Positions 12,915 through 23,869 of a stretch of 64,000 bases of DNA are shown here, one piece after another. Position 1 is the first letter of the stretch, and every line of letters starts with the position of its first letter. The stretch is from positions 17,233,786-17,297,785 of the forward strand of contig OY482859.1 in the NCBI GenBank assembly GCA_960531495.1, written 5' to 3'. A program made the position numbers and the translations under genes. Below the pieces are notes generated by a model, which had not been told where the DNA came from, did no database searches, and worked only from the letters and a program-made list of their open reading frames with translations. Source of the DNA: Zeus faber. Its lineage: Eukaryota > Chordata > Actinopteri > Zeiformes > Zeidae.

Positions 12915-15205
12915 TCAGTATTTGTTGATCCCAAATATCCGTACTCCGTGGAATTGAGGCAACTTGGGGAGGAGGACGCTAAGGAGGGAGCTGGTGTTGA
13001 TAAGGAAGTGAGTGGGGTCATATTTTGTGTAGAAACTGGCAAGAATATACCTGCAGAGGGAAACGGTTTGGACTCAGCAACAGTATTCTACGAGGAAGCT
13101 CCGTAGGCAAAACACGCACACAAACCACTGTTTCAGGTTAAAATGTCCCATTAAGCAACACGCAAAGACAAATATAACCATTACATTTGACTAGAAATTA
13201 GGGTCCGTCTGAAACATTTTGGCTAGGCTCAGGACTGGAATGGGACAAAGAACTGGCCCTGCCAAACACATTTTTTTATATGGGGGAACGGACTGGGCCC
13301 CAGTGCGGCCGTACCCGCGGCAGTTATGCCACCTTTTAAAATGTATTTATATGTCGGCCCACCGGGAAATTCCCGGTATGCAAGACTACCAGTCCACTCC
13401 TGGCTAGGCTAGGCCTTTGTAAAAATGTTGTTTTGCTAAAGGAAAAGGTTAAATTTCTGCAGGTGATTTGTAAATAAGATATACACTGAGAACTAAATAT
13501 TTTTCGGACCAAATTAAAACCTAGCGTAGAATATTATGGCAATTAACATTGTTAACCAAATGGATATTTTAACGGAAAATAGAAATCCACAAAAAAACAA
13601 TTATAATCCCTGTCCCCTTACTGCTTTTCACACAATGCCGTGCTCAGCTTGACAATTTGGAGAGATAGATTTCACTTTAAATAAAAAATGTACTTACAAA
13701 ATAATAGGGGAAATGGTGAGAAACTTCCGAGAGGCCGTGAACTGGATGCCGTAGTCCATCTGTTCCCAGTGAGTGAGCAGGCGAGCTTTACCCTGGTCCG
13801 GCGTTTCGAATGGAGTGCCCTTCACCGTGTGCAGGAACAGGTACATCACCTGCGGAGGAATATAAAAACACATTTCTCAACAATGTTTGCTAACTGATGA
13901 AGGCTTTTCCATCTGATATATTGTGGTGGGTTTAACATTAAGGGCCGATCGATTGTTCTATAGATGATTCATTATTTTGACTACAGAGGAAAACTACATA
14001 TAAACAATAAAGACAACAGCTGCCAACATGTAATTCTGCAACATGTTTATGTAATAATTTATTATTATTAATAATAATAATAATAATTATTATTATTATA
14101 AGATTATGTAATAATGTTGCTACTGCCTGTTGCATGAGGACATTGCAGAAGTCTAATGGAAACTTGAAGATGAACGCAGGAGTACCATGGAAGGGAAATT
14201 GGTTTCTCTCTAAGAAGTGGTGCATGTTGGAGACAGGAATTTACAGAGGGTCGCCCCAACGTCCCCATTTTATTCATCGATTTACCAGGAAAAATCGCCA
14301 TCACTTCAACTATGTGTTGGCCAGGAGAAACATCTATTAAACGCACGTATCTGCAGATTGCCTCAAAGGTCCAGTATATAATGCACAGCTACGTATACTG
14401 CAGATGTGACTGAGCGGCATAGCTGCGTGTCCAAGCCCCCCGAGTTTGTTCAGAATGACATAGAGGTAAACATATTTTATGCAGTACAAATGGCCGACGT
14501 TCACATGAAGTGAACACAAAGCTTTCGTTTGAAAATTTTAAACAAAATAACAAATAAATAGCACAGAACCAACAAAAGTTCAAATTGACTTTTGATTGAG
14601 AGAATAACAAATAAAAACAACCTAAAATGTTCTGCAATCAGCTCAGAAGTGGGACATGATGAGAAATACTTCTGGTATGGGGTCACTTTCAGAAAGTCCT
14701 ACTCCCCCTCGACAACCCTTGTGTTTTCCTGTCATTTTGCACACAATCCCCTCAAGACAAAAAAAAAAAAAAAAAAAAAAAAAGACACGATCGCCCTTTC
14801 AATCCAAAAAACAATGGGAAGAGAAAATTAATTGATAAAAATAAAATACTGGATCCAATGTGCCATGCTTGTTTGTGTCCAATAAGTAGCCATGTTTGTT
14901 TGTTTTTTCCTTTCAGCTTTTCACATTGAAGCATGAAATTGATCTGCTTGCTTGTTGTCAAATGACATAAACCAATGGAGACATTATCCTGTTAAATATC
15001 ACACGTATTCGGTCTCAGGAGCTCTACTAACAAGGTTGTGGATGACGTTGGTGAGGGTCCAGACGAGCGGCACGGTGAGGAAGGGGATGCTGAGCAGGAC
15101 AACGTGCAGCACCACGGTCAGAAGCAGGTAGGTCAGCCAGATGCCCCTGCTGTTCATCACCCGCGTGTTGGGGTTCACCTCGCTGTGAGCCACGCCCACA
15201 TTCAT
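12915..15205 (-). CDS. ormdl2: ORMDL sphingolipid biosynthesis regulator (ORMDL2-type)
   Basis: ER membrane protein that binds serine palmitoyltransferase and restrains sphingolipid synthesis when ceramide is high. Minus-strand coding exons are 15205-15032, 13849-13698 and 13050-12915; all junctions are in phase. They give exactly 153 aa, the standard ORMDL length. The N-terminus [20 protein letters not shown] is the near-invariant family signature and carries the region that contacts the SPT catalytic site. Hydrophobic segments include [20 protein letters not shown] and the region around [16 protein letters not shown]. The middle contains [21 protein letters not shown]-type sequence, and the end is the conserved [10 protein letters not shown] strong acceptor one base before the start codon implies an untranslated first exon, probably near 17.9 kb. 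The paralog is chosen from synteny with human ORMDL2 on 12q13; the protein alone would not exclude ORMDL1 or ORMDL3. Confidence 0.9.
13215..13410. repeat. Probable short transposon remnant in ormdl2 intron
   Basis: Located in the last intron. Ends read aggactggaatgggac and ccagtccactcct, partly inverted, with an interior gtcggcccaccgggaaattcccggt. It has no coding frame. It resembles degraded non-autonomous elements seen in fish introns, but family and boundaries are uncertain. Confidence 0.35.
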
Positions 15206-15626
15206 CCTGGACAACACAGGAAACAATTAAATGGGAAATCTTCCTATTGTGTAGGGCTAAAAATTAAGGCCCTTAAAAAAAAGCGGAACCTATCAGAGTG
15301 AGGCATAACACATCTTATCTCCTGTTGTCACTTCATTAAGCTTCTTGGCAAAGGAAAATAAGTCACATTAGGAGCAATATGCTTCTGCTCACTCGGAACA
15401 ACTACAGGAGGCTTTCAAAGTGTGGACGGTAATTTATGTCAATCTCTGGAGACCAACACTCTTTTACTTAGAGACTTTTACTTTGATTCTTAAATTCATG
15501 TCAGGACTTGGTTGATTCAGAATTGTGAGGGTCCGTGACTACAATCAACACATTTGTATTGTTTAAAGAATCAATAGCAAAGACAGACCTGTTACATAAT
15601 CCTACTATTGAAATACTATTGGCAGA

Positions 15627-16298
15627 ATCAGACTACACCAATTCAGCCGAATTTTGGGACGACTTTTTTCGCGGCCGACAAATTTCCAGCGCGGGGCCCG
15701 AATTTGAACGTTGGGAACGACGAACGGGTGTCTTAACCCCTTGTAGTGTGACATAATCCAAGAACAGCGATGCGGCGCCTGGGGTGGCCCACGACGGAAA
15801 GTCCGGCGTGTCGGAATTTTTTGTATTTTCCTGCCAAGTTTGACAACTGCTACGACGCCTTCCTTGACGTTGACCAATAGGATGAAAAAGTTCTCTCTGG
15901 TGCACATATGTAAACGTGGCGAAGAGAAAGAGGGATGCCGCTGTTGCTGCTCTCAGGTGGAACAACAAAACCGAGGAAAGGAAGCGCTGGTCTCTGAGAG
16001 CCAGAAAAAATGATTGTACGTCCGTCGCCGACACAGATGGTTCAAACGATCTACACTGGAACGTATCCACAATGTTTTTTTCTTTTTCTTTTTTCGGAAC
16101 ACAAGACCATCAGCATTACACATCTCTCTTCCGTAGATGATGATGATTGACAATTTCTTGACCCCCCCGATGACCTTTGAACCTGGGCATGGTTGTGAAC
16201 GGCAGCATACGATGATTGCATTGGGTCATACTTGTGGTGTTGCCAGTCTCCCGGCCAAGACACGGCAAGAATTTATGACACTATTGTGTAGTCTGACC
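15627..16298. mobile_element. Non-autonomous DNA transposon with TCAGACTACAC ends
   Basis: The left end tcagactacaccaatt (15627) and the right end attgtgtagtctga (16284-16297) are inverted copies. The 670-bp interior contains gcgaagagaaagagggatgc and short broken open frames on both strands (for example 15916 plus, beginning MAKRKRDAAVAAL). These could be relics of a transposon-encoded protein. The end sequence suggests a PIF/Harbinger-like or related element; no clear target duplication was seen. It lies upstream of the ormdl2 coding exons, in its 5' intron. Confidence 0.5.
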
Positions 16299-16489
16299 CC
16301 GGCATAAGGCAAAAGTGATTGGCATAATCAAACAGAGAGATAAATCGCTCCCCAGGATTGATCTTTGATCTTACAGCTGCAGGGACAAAAACAGGTGACA
16401 GCAAGGAGGGGAAAGGAGTAAGACAGAAAAATTCTGAATACATATAGAAAATATGTAAAATATGTAATATGTAAATATGTAACTCCGGC

Positions 16490-16835
16490 GGGTTATCTCC
16501 CAAATAGGAGCCTTTCTGTGTGGAGTTTGCATGTTCTCCCCGTGCTCACATGGGGTTTCCTCCACCTCACGTCAGTAAGGACCCCCACCAAAAACATGCA
16601 CCCATCATCGTCTGACCAGCGATGGACATTATCACCTGGTCCCCGGGCGCGTCCACGTATGCTGCCCACTGCTCCTGGCTGTGCCCCCGGAGGAAGGACA
16701 ACCCAGGATGGGTCAAAAGCAGACAATCCATTTCACCGTCCACCATCAAAGCATGTGCATGTGTGTGTGTGTGCAAGCATGTGTTATAGTGTGGTGTGTT
16801 GCGTGATGAATAAAGACTGTTTCTTTCTAAGTGTA
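16490..16835 (+). mobile_element. 5'-truncated SINE, second copy of the 5487-5935 family
   Basis: It shares gtttgcatgttctccccgtg, ggggtttcctcc, ctgcccactgctcctggctg and the terminal (GT)n then gaataaagac with the copy at 5487-5935. The tRNA-related head is missing. It lies in the ormdl2 5' intron. Confidence 0.7.
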
Positions 16836-17044
16836 ACGTGCAAATTCATTGCATGTAGAGCAAGTGTCAGCCAACAGACTTTTATGAAGTCAACGACAAC
16901 GACCTCTCAAGAGAGGAGGCTGTGTGTATGTGACATAATAGACCAGTGTCTGTTATGTCCACCCAGACAAACAAAGATGTGTGCGTGTGTGTGTATTTTT
17001 ATATATGTATATACTTATATATATACACACACACACATTAACAA

Positions 17045-17160
17045 TACATTTGCTAGCTTCTTTTGGTTTCAGCTGGGCAGACATAACCGTCTGTTATCTT
17101 ATGTCTGCCAAGCTGAAACCAAAACCACAAAAACATTTGCTTGCTTCTTTTGGTTTCAGA
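17045..17160. repeat. Hairpin plus direct repeat in ormdl2 5' intron
   Basis: Inverted arms of 26 bp at 17061-17086 and 17099-17124 (ttttggtttcagctggg... / ...ccaagctgaaaccaaaa) differ at one base, with a 12-nt loop. A 28-bp direct repeat (acatttgcNtgcttcttttgg core) occurs at 17045-17072 and 17132-17159. The region is bracketed by (GT)n-(TA)n-(AC)n tracts at 16980-17038 and 17247-17292, which are themselves self-complementary. Confidence 0.8.
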
Positions 17161-17879
17161 TGTTTTTGTTTTTAAATCCATACACTTTTACGGTTTTGAC
17201 TATATTGGTGTGAGATTCAAAAAGGAAAAGCAAATAAGGCTGACTTGTGTGTGTGTATATATATATATATATACACACACACACGCACACATCTTTGTTT
17301 ATTTAGTTCAGGGTTTCCTTTCTGTCTCCTGATTGGATCATTAGATCGCGTACCTCCTTCAATGAATCTACATCCAGCACCTTATTTAACAACAACAACA
17401 AGAGACTCGACGAGCCGTATTTGTGCACCAGCACGAACAAAGCGACAACCACCACGAAAGGATAAATAAATAACACGTAACAACGTGATGGCTCCGCCCC
17501 AACGGTGTCACGCGGGGTTCTGAAACGTGCGCTCCGACTCACAAGACCCCGTCCGCCGTCAACACCGCCGCGACGAGAGCGACGTCAAAACAACACGAGG
17601 CGGACGCAAAGGCGAACGCGTCTCGTCTTCCCTCCACGTTCGTCTGCAGTGTGTGTTTTTGTTTTTTTTTTATCGTAAAAGTGGCTTAAAGCTGCGAGCT
17701 CGGGGCGGACCTCACGCTCCACGGCTAGCGTTAGCGTCGCCGTGTATGTGGCGTCTAGCATGGACCCGCCACTATCAAAGCTACTGGGTGTCGGGCAGGT
17801 TGACCTTATCGCGGAAACTCCGACCGCGGAGCCGTGTAAAAACCGCGCCGCGTTCGGCCGGACCGAGGACGTTTTTCGA

Positions 17880-18010
17880 CCCGAGTCGAGGCTGTGAAAC
17901 GAACTCACCTTCCTGCCGCGGCGAACCAGGAAGTTCCTTGTTCCGTGACCACGCCCACTTTTTGGTTTTGCATCGCGTCGCCCTCGCCGCGTCGCACCTG
18001 TCAATCAAAC
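17880..18010 (-). promoter_or_regulatory. ormdl2 CpG-rich promoter and untranslated first exon
   Basis: On the minus strand, GCCGCGGCAGGAAG followed by GTGAGT forms a good donor near 17911. Upstream sequence to about 18010 is GC-rich. The acceptor just before the ormdl2 ATG needs such a 5' exon. The CpG-rich zone extends from about 17500 to 18010. The start site itself is inferred. Confidence 0.45.
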
Positions 18011-18326
18011 GGTTGCGGTCAAGGTGACGTCACAAGGACTTCTGCTCAGGACTTCTCCTTTGGCACAAGTGCAAACACCCTGACGCAAAGTGACTCCAGT
18101 GAAAGTGAAAGTACCTCATTGGCGTTTCTCCTCGAGCAAAAGCATATAAAGCATGAATATGCTTGAATATGCTTGAAGGATTACAACTAAAAGAACTTCA
18201 TACCCAGTCCCATTGTATAACAAGGCCTATAATACTGTACACAATGTGCTACTGAACCTGCTCGTGCATATACTGATTACCATCTTCAACAAACAAGGCA
18301 GCAAAGTAATTGACAAAGATGTAAAC

Positions 18327-18578
18327 CTAATGAATCAGAGGTTTGTCATATCAACTCCAGGGTTTTTTTTTCAAGGCTTAAACGGCTTTTACCTTTGCTC
18401 CCCAACACAAACTACATTGGGGAAAAAAAAGCAAAACAGTGAGAATCCGATTTGAAATGTTTGGAACCGACATTATAACAATCGTTATAAGTTAAAAGTT
18501 GTTATAATGTCGGAATGGATATAGCAAATTTCTAATGAATCAGAGGTTTGTGATATCCATCCCAGGTTTTTTTTTTTT
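18327..18578. repeat. Palindrome between two direct repeats
   Basis: Perfect 15-bp inverted arms ccgacattataacaa (18467-18481) and ttgttataatgtcgg (18499-18513) lie between two related direct repeats, ctaatgaatcagaggtttgt at 18327 and at 18532. Both repeats continue into ccagg and a T-run. The spacing is 205 bp. This looks like a small element or a tandem duplication. Confidence 0.65.
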
Positions 18579-18599
18579 GTTTTGTCTTGTTTTTTTATT

Positions 18600-19670
18600 T
18601 TGTTATATATATATAAATAAATCCTGATAAAAAGATCAAATAAATGAAGTAGCGTACAACTATAGCACCTTTCCCACTTGCACTGAAAGCCGTAAATCTA
18701 CCGGCAATGTTCCGTATTGGGAATGGGAGCCAGTGTCGATGTTCCATAAAAGCCGTTCCTTAGATTCGTGGCCTAGTATCACTTCAAGATGCTGGTGTCA
18801 TTTCAAAAAGTGATCAACCGCCGTGTGAGCAAATATGTCAAATATAGCCCTCATGAATGAAACCAAGTCATTTTGAGGAAAAACTAACCTTTCAGTGACA
18901 TGAACTTGAACTTGAACTAGAACTTGAACATGGTGGATGTTGCAATTGGCAATCAGCTTTTGGCGGACGATCCCTTTTTGACACGACCCGTGGAAACAAA
19001 GCACTGGTCTAAAAACATACAAGCTCTGTTGCCTAGCCTCAAGCCATATGAGACACCTCTCACACAAGCTTGATGTAATGTGTCCGCAACAGTCATCTAT
19101 TTGGGAACAGAAATATTCTGTTGAAAGGGCTGCTGGATGACATAATGGAATGTAATGTTACGTGTGTGGTTAGGGTAAGGGTTGTGCGTGCGCGTGCGTG
19201 CGTGCGTGTGTGTAAAAACAATGTTCATATTGATTATTAAATGGTTATAAAGGTTCCCATTATTTCCTTGAAAGCAACCCGGAGTGTTGAGTTAATGACA
19301 TCAGGGGTATCACTGCACTGTTGTTTGTTTGGCTTCCCCCTCACTCACTCGCTGCCGGAGGAACTGGTCACCGAGCTGTCCTCGATGACGTTGACGCACT
19401 GAGATTGGACAGTGATTCAGGAAGCTGTGGATCTGCCGGGCGGCGGTAGTATGTTAGGAAAGCACAGCTTCCTTCTAACTTTCACACAGTCGTTACCACG
19501 GTGTGTGGGAAATATATTCATGTTTCTGGAGCTTCCTCAGTGGCCGTAACAGAATGCTTCTCCTAATGAGGAATTACTTCATCCTTGTAATAATGCCCTT
19601 TGCGTGTGGGAGGAATAACACAGCTGCGATAGGATTTACAAAGCACACCACATATATTGCTGAAAATCAC
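18600..19670. other. ormdl2-il23a intergenic stretch
   Basis: No gene is supported. A (CG/TG)n tract is at about 19185-19212. The segment 19325-19460 is moderately GC-rich and reads LPEELVTELSS in one plus-strand frame. It has no splice context or recognised family, so I do not call an exon. Confidence 0.4.
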
Positions 19671-19674
19671 ATGT

Positions 19675-19968
19675 AATTGTTTATTAAATAAAGGAAATGT
19701 AACATTTACTTCAATTCTTAAATTGTAATAAATAATGTGGATAAATAAATAAATATCAACTAAATAAATTATATTATAAATTATAAAATATAAATTTTCT
19801 CATAGCAAATGCATAAAACATGTAATTAAAACAACACTGTTAGTAGAGACGTCATCCTGGATGACGGCTAAACCACGTTGCACGTTGATTTGACCAATGT
19901 GGTCAGTGAAGCAATATGGCCGTGCGTTGTGTTCATTGCACACACAGCCGTCCCCCTGCAGGTCTACA
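19675..19968 (-). promoter_or_regulatory. il23a 3' UTR with AU-rich element
   Basis: Read on the minus strand, 19733-19770 contains overlapping ATTTA pentamers (ATTTATTTATTTA and a further ATTTA), the class II AU-rich element pattern of unstable cytokine mRNAs. A minus-strand AATAAA (plus tttatt at about 19679-19684) lies just downstream and would end the transcript. The function is inferred from known cytokine mRNA control. Confidence 0.6.
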
Positions 19969-21240
19969 CTACATGCATCTGTCCGCTGAGCCCCCATCGT
20001 GCTTGGCCGGGTCCCCAAGAGCAAAGACGCGGGCGGCCAGGATGGAGAAGGAGAAAAGCCTGTCCATGATGTAGTGGCACAGGGGAGCGTCGTCCCACTT
20101 CTCGTGTTCGCCCTCTCCGGTCAAAGCACTGATTTGGGACTCCTGCAAAGTACCAAGACATGGGTGGCCGAATGAGTGAGAAATCCTGAAAAAGCATTTG
20201 TAAACGGACAAAACACTTTGTGTTTTGGAGAAAATGTCTTGCGAGCAAATGAGCGAATACCTCCTGGTGATCGATGTCCGTCTTCCAAACGACACATTTC
20301 TTCACGTCTGCCTGGAGTCTGTCCAAGGCCGGCTTCACTTTATTGGCAAACTGTGAACAGTATTGTCGTTGACCGACTCTCTCCACTGCAGATTTGTAGC
20401 TCTTCAGCACATCAAATATTTTCTTGACGCAGGGCTGAGGAGATGGAGAAAATAACAACACCTTAACATTGCAAAAAATTCAGCAATGAGTGCATAGTTT
20501 ATATCGGCCTATATATATATATATATATATACTTTGAATGCTTAATATTTTTTTAACACTTATCAGAATCTGTTCATGTGGCCAAGTACATATTGTACAA
20601 GGAATCTCACTTAACGTGGGTTTGTGCAGTTATAAAAGTGAGAATTAAAATAAAGTTAGAAATGAAAGGTTATGGCAGGGGCTTAGTTGCTGATACTGAG
20701 TGTAGGTATGACTACGGTTTCTAAATATAAATATAAATATACTGTACAGAATGAATACACTGTCTGTATGCAAAGTTTAATATGACACAAGGTATTCCAC
20801 AAGTTGTAATGTTGGAGTGCTGCAATAAAAATGGGAAGATCCAGTGATTTAAAGGTCATTTCATTGGGGTCGTGAAGCTTACCCCTGAGTCCCTTCCGAG
20901 ACTGCCAGGGTCACACTTGTCCTTGGCTTCCATCCACAAGACCTTGCTGGAAACACTGGTCACATCTCTGGACCCGTTGCGTGCCTGCAGGAAACAAACA
21001 AACAAACAAACAAAAATACATTTTTATTCACAATACCACAACGGAAGCACAACACCTCAGTGTAAACGGTCGACACCTAGAAGAAGGACCAACCTCGAGG
21101 GAAACATTTCTAGCCACCCTGTTGAGCGCCAGCGAGCTGCGCCGGACATCCGCGCACGCCGCCTCGCCGCTCGCCGCGGTCGGCGCGCCCAGCGCGGGTG
21201 TAAAGAGCAGGAGCAGGGTCAGGATTTGGATGAGACTCAT
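19969..21240 (-). CDS. il23a: Interleukin-23 subunit alpha (p19)
   Basis: Secreted four-helix cytokine subunit of the IL-6/IL-12 superfamily; it pairs with IL-12 p40 to form IL-23, which supports type 17 immunity. Minus-strand coding exons are 21240-21094, 20984-20883, 20434-20261 and 20142-19969. All are in phase 0 and give 198 aa (human 189). A hydrophobic signal peptide occupies about residues 1-18 (MSLIQILTLLLLFTPALG). Exon 3 holds a helix with VKKIFDVLKSYKSAVERV. Exon 4 encodes the last helix, HYIMDRLFSFSILAARVFALG, of the helix D type. Cysteines occur in every exon, compatible with the disulfides and the p40 link, but I cannot assign pairs. Sequence similarity in this family is low in fish. 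The call rests on the signal peptide, the four-exon layout, the helix pattern and its place next to pan2, as in mammals. It could be another p19-like paralog. Confidence 0.82.
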
Positions 21241-21330
21241 GGTGGTTCCTTCGACTTGCAGTGCTGAGCTTCGTGTGGTCGCCTCGCTGCGCTCCCTGTG
21301 CCGTGTCCTCTCCGCGCCCCGGTGCCCCTG

Positions 21331-21376
21331 TTTATAGGGACGTACGGCCGCGGGTGAGTCACTGCAGGACTTTCCT
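21331..21376 (-). promoter_or_regulatory. il23a proximal promoter: TATA box, AP-1 and kappaB-like sites
   Basis: On the minus strand a TATAAA box is at 21336-21331, about 90 bp before the start codon. Just upstream, TGAGTCA (21355-21361) is a perfect AP-1 site and ggactttcct (21367-21376) is a close kappaB/Rel-type match. AP-1 and c-Rel drive mammalian IL23A, so the arrangement fits an inducible cytokine promoter. Site use here is inferred. Confidence 0.6.
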
Positions 21377-21399
21377 GGGGCATCCTGCTGGCGTGACTT

Positions 21400-22408
21400 C
21401 ATTCCACGCAAAGCATTGCATTTCGTTTTTTTTTTGTTTTATTTTGTTTATTTGTGTTGTTGTTGTTGTTTTGTTTTTTTTTGCCTAAAGGACAAACGGA
21501 GAAAAGCTGCATTTGCACGATACCAACTGGACTTTATTCCCATTATAATGTGACCACAAATAGAACAGCCAGGGGTAAAATATCCCAGCAAGAGCTTTAA
21601 TGTTTTTAAATGTTGTGTTGGCAAAAAACATCGTTTGTACAATGGCAGTAATATCTTGGTTTATTTTTATATACATAAACATTCATGTAAAAGTTATTTT
21701 TCCATAAGCAATAGGAAGTAAATTAAATAACTGTGGTTCACTTGGCAGAAATAACACTTATAATGTTCTATAATGTTTCCAAAACACAGCAAAATTATTA
21801 TAAACGTCAATGATAGAACGACACAAATATAAGAGTTTCAGTTGTGGGCAACACCAGAATAAATGGCATACTGTTTCTGGGTGGACTTTAAAAATGTTCA
21901 ATAGATTAATATGTTATTTAAAAAAAACATATTAAAAAAAAGACTTAAGTAGTGGGAGTCAAACATATTCATATAATATTTTAATTTTGAGAACTATCTT
22001 ATGGAATCCAGTTATTGGGCAGATCTGGGATCTGCTTAATGCCATGGTGACGTGATGTTAAAGATTTATCCAGTGAGGTCATTAGATCTCTGCAAATTGA
22101 TCACACATTTTCAAGCTGATATTGAAATTGAAATTGGAATTTCACGGGAAGACAATGGCATATTGTTCATTTCACCTGTGCGGTGAGAATTAGGAAATTA
22201 GATTAATCATCGCAGCCATAAAAAAAAAAAAAAGTATTTAACGTAATGGCTGGCTGCACGTCACAAACTTCCCGCTCATGTCCTCGCTTTGCCCCAGTGA
22301 AAAAGTATTTCCTTAATCCAATTAAGTTGAAATCATCACAACAAACTGCTATTGTTCTGAGATTTTAGAAAGCGAAAACGATAGGGGAATTGTTATGCGA
22401 GGTCATCG

Positions 22409-22506
<98 letters not shown>

Positions 22507-22570
22507 TTTTTAAAATATTTATATATATACGGCCACTCATACATTTCTTGTTTTCTAAGAGACTATTATA

Positions 22571-22615
<45 letters not shown>

Positions 22616-23080
22616 GGCCATTCATATATTAATTATTTTCGAAGAGACCATAAAAAATATAAAATGACAGTTAAAGGGCCTTGCGTATTAGAGGAGCTAT
22701 CAAGCCTATATACGGCCGCTCATATATTTATTATTTTCTAAGAAACTATAAAAACTATAAAACAATAACATTTTTTTTCATACAAAAAGTAATATAGTAA
22801 TGAATAAATACGTGAACGATAAAATGTAAGTATAATTTCGTTCAAGAAAAGAAGAAGAAGAAGAAGAAGAAAGGAGAAGAAACTGATCACTCAACTGATT
22901 ATTATGATCTTATGTCTTTATTTATTTTTCTAATTTGGTCCTCACAAACACTTTCCATCACTCCTGTACGGTAGCGCTCTGAAACACGTCCCATTTAGCC
23001 CTCGCACACGACGGGCTGTTCGCAACACTTTTGAACATGTTGAACACGCCCCATTTGGAACCGGAAGTGCTCCCCCCCCC
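21400..23080. other. il23a-pan2 intergenic region
   Basis: T-rich tracts lie at 21428-21482. AT-rich sequence follows to 22380, then the (TA)n cluster, then a (GAA)n tract at 22852-22875. From about 22960 the sequence becomes CpG-rich toward the pan2 first exon. No coding frame is supported. The two genes diverge from this 1.7-kb interval. Confidence 0.5.
22411..22770. repeat. (TA)n arrays interleaved with a triplicated 50-bp unit
   Basis: A 90-bp (TA)n array at 22411-22500 and a second at 22577-22612 are separated by diverged copies of one unit. The unit is tatacggccNNtcatanattt...ttttctaagagact and occurs at about 22526, 22610 and 22709. The long YIYIYI open frames here are artefacts of the repeat. 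Confidence 0.75.
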
Positions 23081-23084
23081 CTCT

Positions 23085-23156
23085 CGTGTTATTGTTGTGA
23101 AGGGAACCACCATGGAGTCCTGTTCGTGAAGCGGCGTCTCGCAGCGATCTCAATCG
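23085..23156 (+). promoter_or_regulatory. pan2 untranslated first exon with a five-codon upstream ORF
   Basis: The GC-rich first exon ends at the donor aatcg|gtacgc (23156/23157). It contains ATG at 23112 in the strong context accaccatgg, followed by four codons and a stop (23112-23129). The main start is in the next exon, which begins at 23857. The 5' boundary is estimated from base composition. Confidence 0.5.
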
Positions 23157-23869
23157 GTACGCGTTGAATTTTGCCCTCCAATCATTTTGATCGCGCGTCG
23201 CGGCTGAAGCGGCGCGTTTTAAGACGCAGCCGATGTTTGAGGGAGCGTGCGTTTGATTAGCCCCGACGAGATAGCAACAATGCTACATGTGCCACCCCGT
23301 TGACAAACGGGTCGTTTGCAGAATCGGTTCAACACGTGTTCTACGTTCGTCACGTTTTCAAGCGGCTAAAAATACGGAGGCGTCATTGCACGGTGTCTGC
23401 GTCTCAAAATGCCTTGAATTCAGTTTGACAAACATGATGCCGTTTGATTGTGTGCAAGTTTGAATGCACGAGGTCTGAATTTTGAACGTAAACATTCTAT
23501 CTGATTATTTGTCCATGCACTTATTTTTGTCAAAGCTAAATCAAGTGCTTCTGCGTCAACATGTGCGATGGTGTGAACCTCATACTTGGCTCCATATTTA
23601 CCTGCTGTAAAAGTTCCTATCCCAAATGAACTCAGTTCCTTTTCTTGAATGAGAGCGAAATGACCAAAAATCTGAGCTCCAAACTGACATTTCATCATAA
23701 TTTGTCTTAAACAGGTCTTTAAAAATATTACACTTAACTCCCTGATACCCTGCATTGGGGTTATTTGATATATAGTTTTGTAAAATAAGCGAGAGAGAGA
23801 GAGACTTCAAGACGACTCAGATCATGGAAACTGTTTTCCTCCAACCTGCTTTCCAGGTTCTTGCTCATG

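Noticed and set aside
16518-17213. 231-codon open frame on the plus strand
   Set aside because: It runs through a truncated SINE, GT/TA repeats and a hairpin; no coding signature.
19325-19460. Possible coding exon (LPEELVTELSS) between ormdl2 and il23a
   Set aside because: No flanking acceptor and donor in a matching phase and no recognised family.
22390-22667. Long open frames coding YIYIYI repeats on both strands
   Set aside because: They are reading frames through (TA)n microsatellite sequence, with no splice context or protein family.
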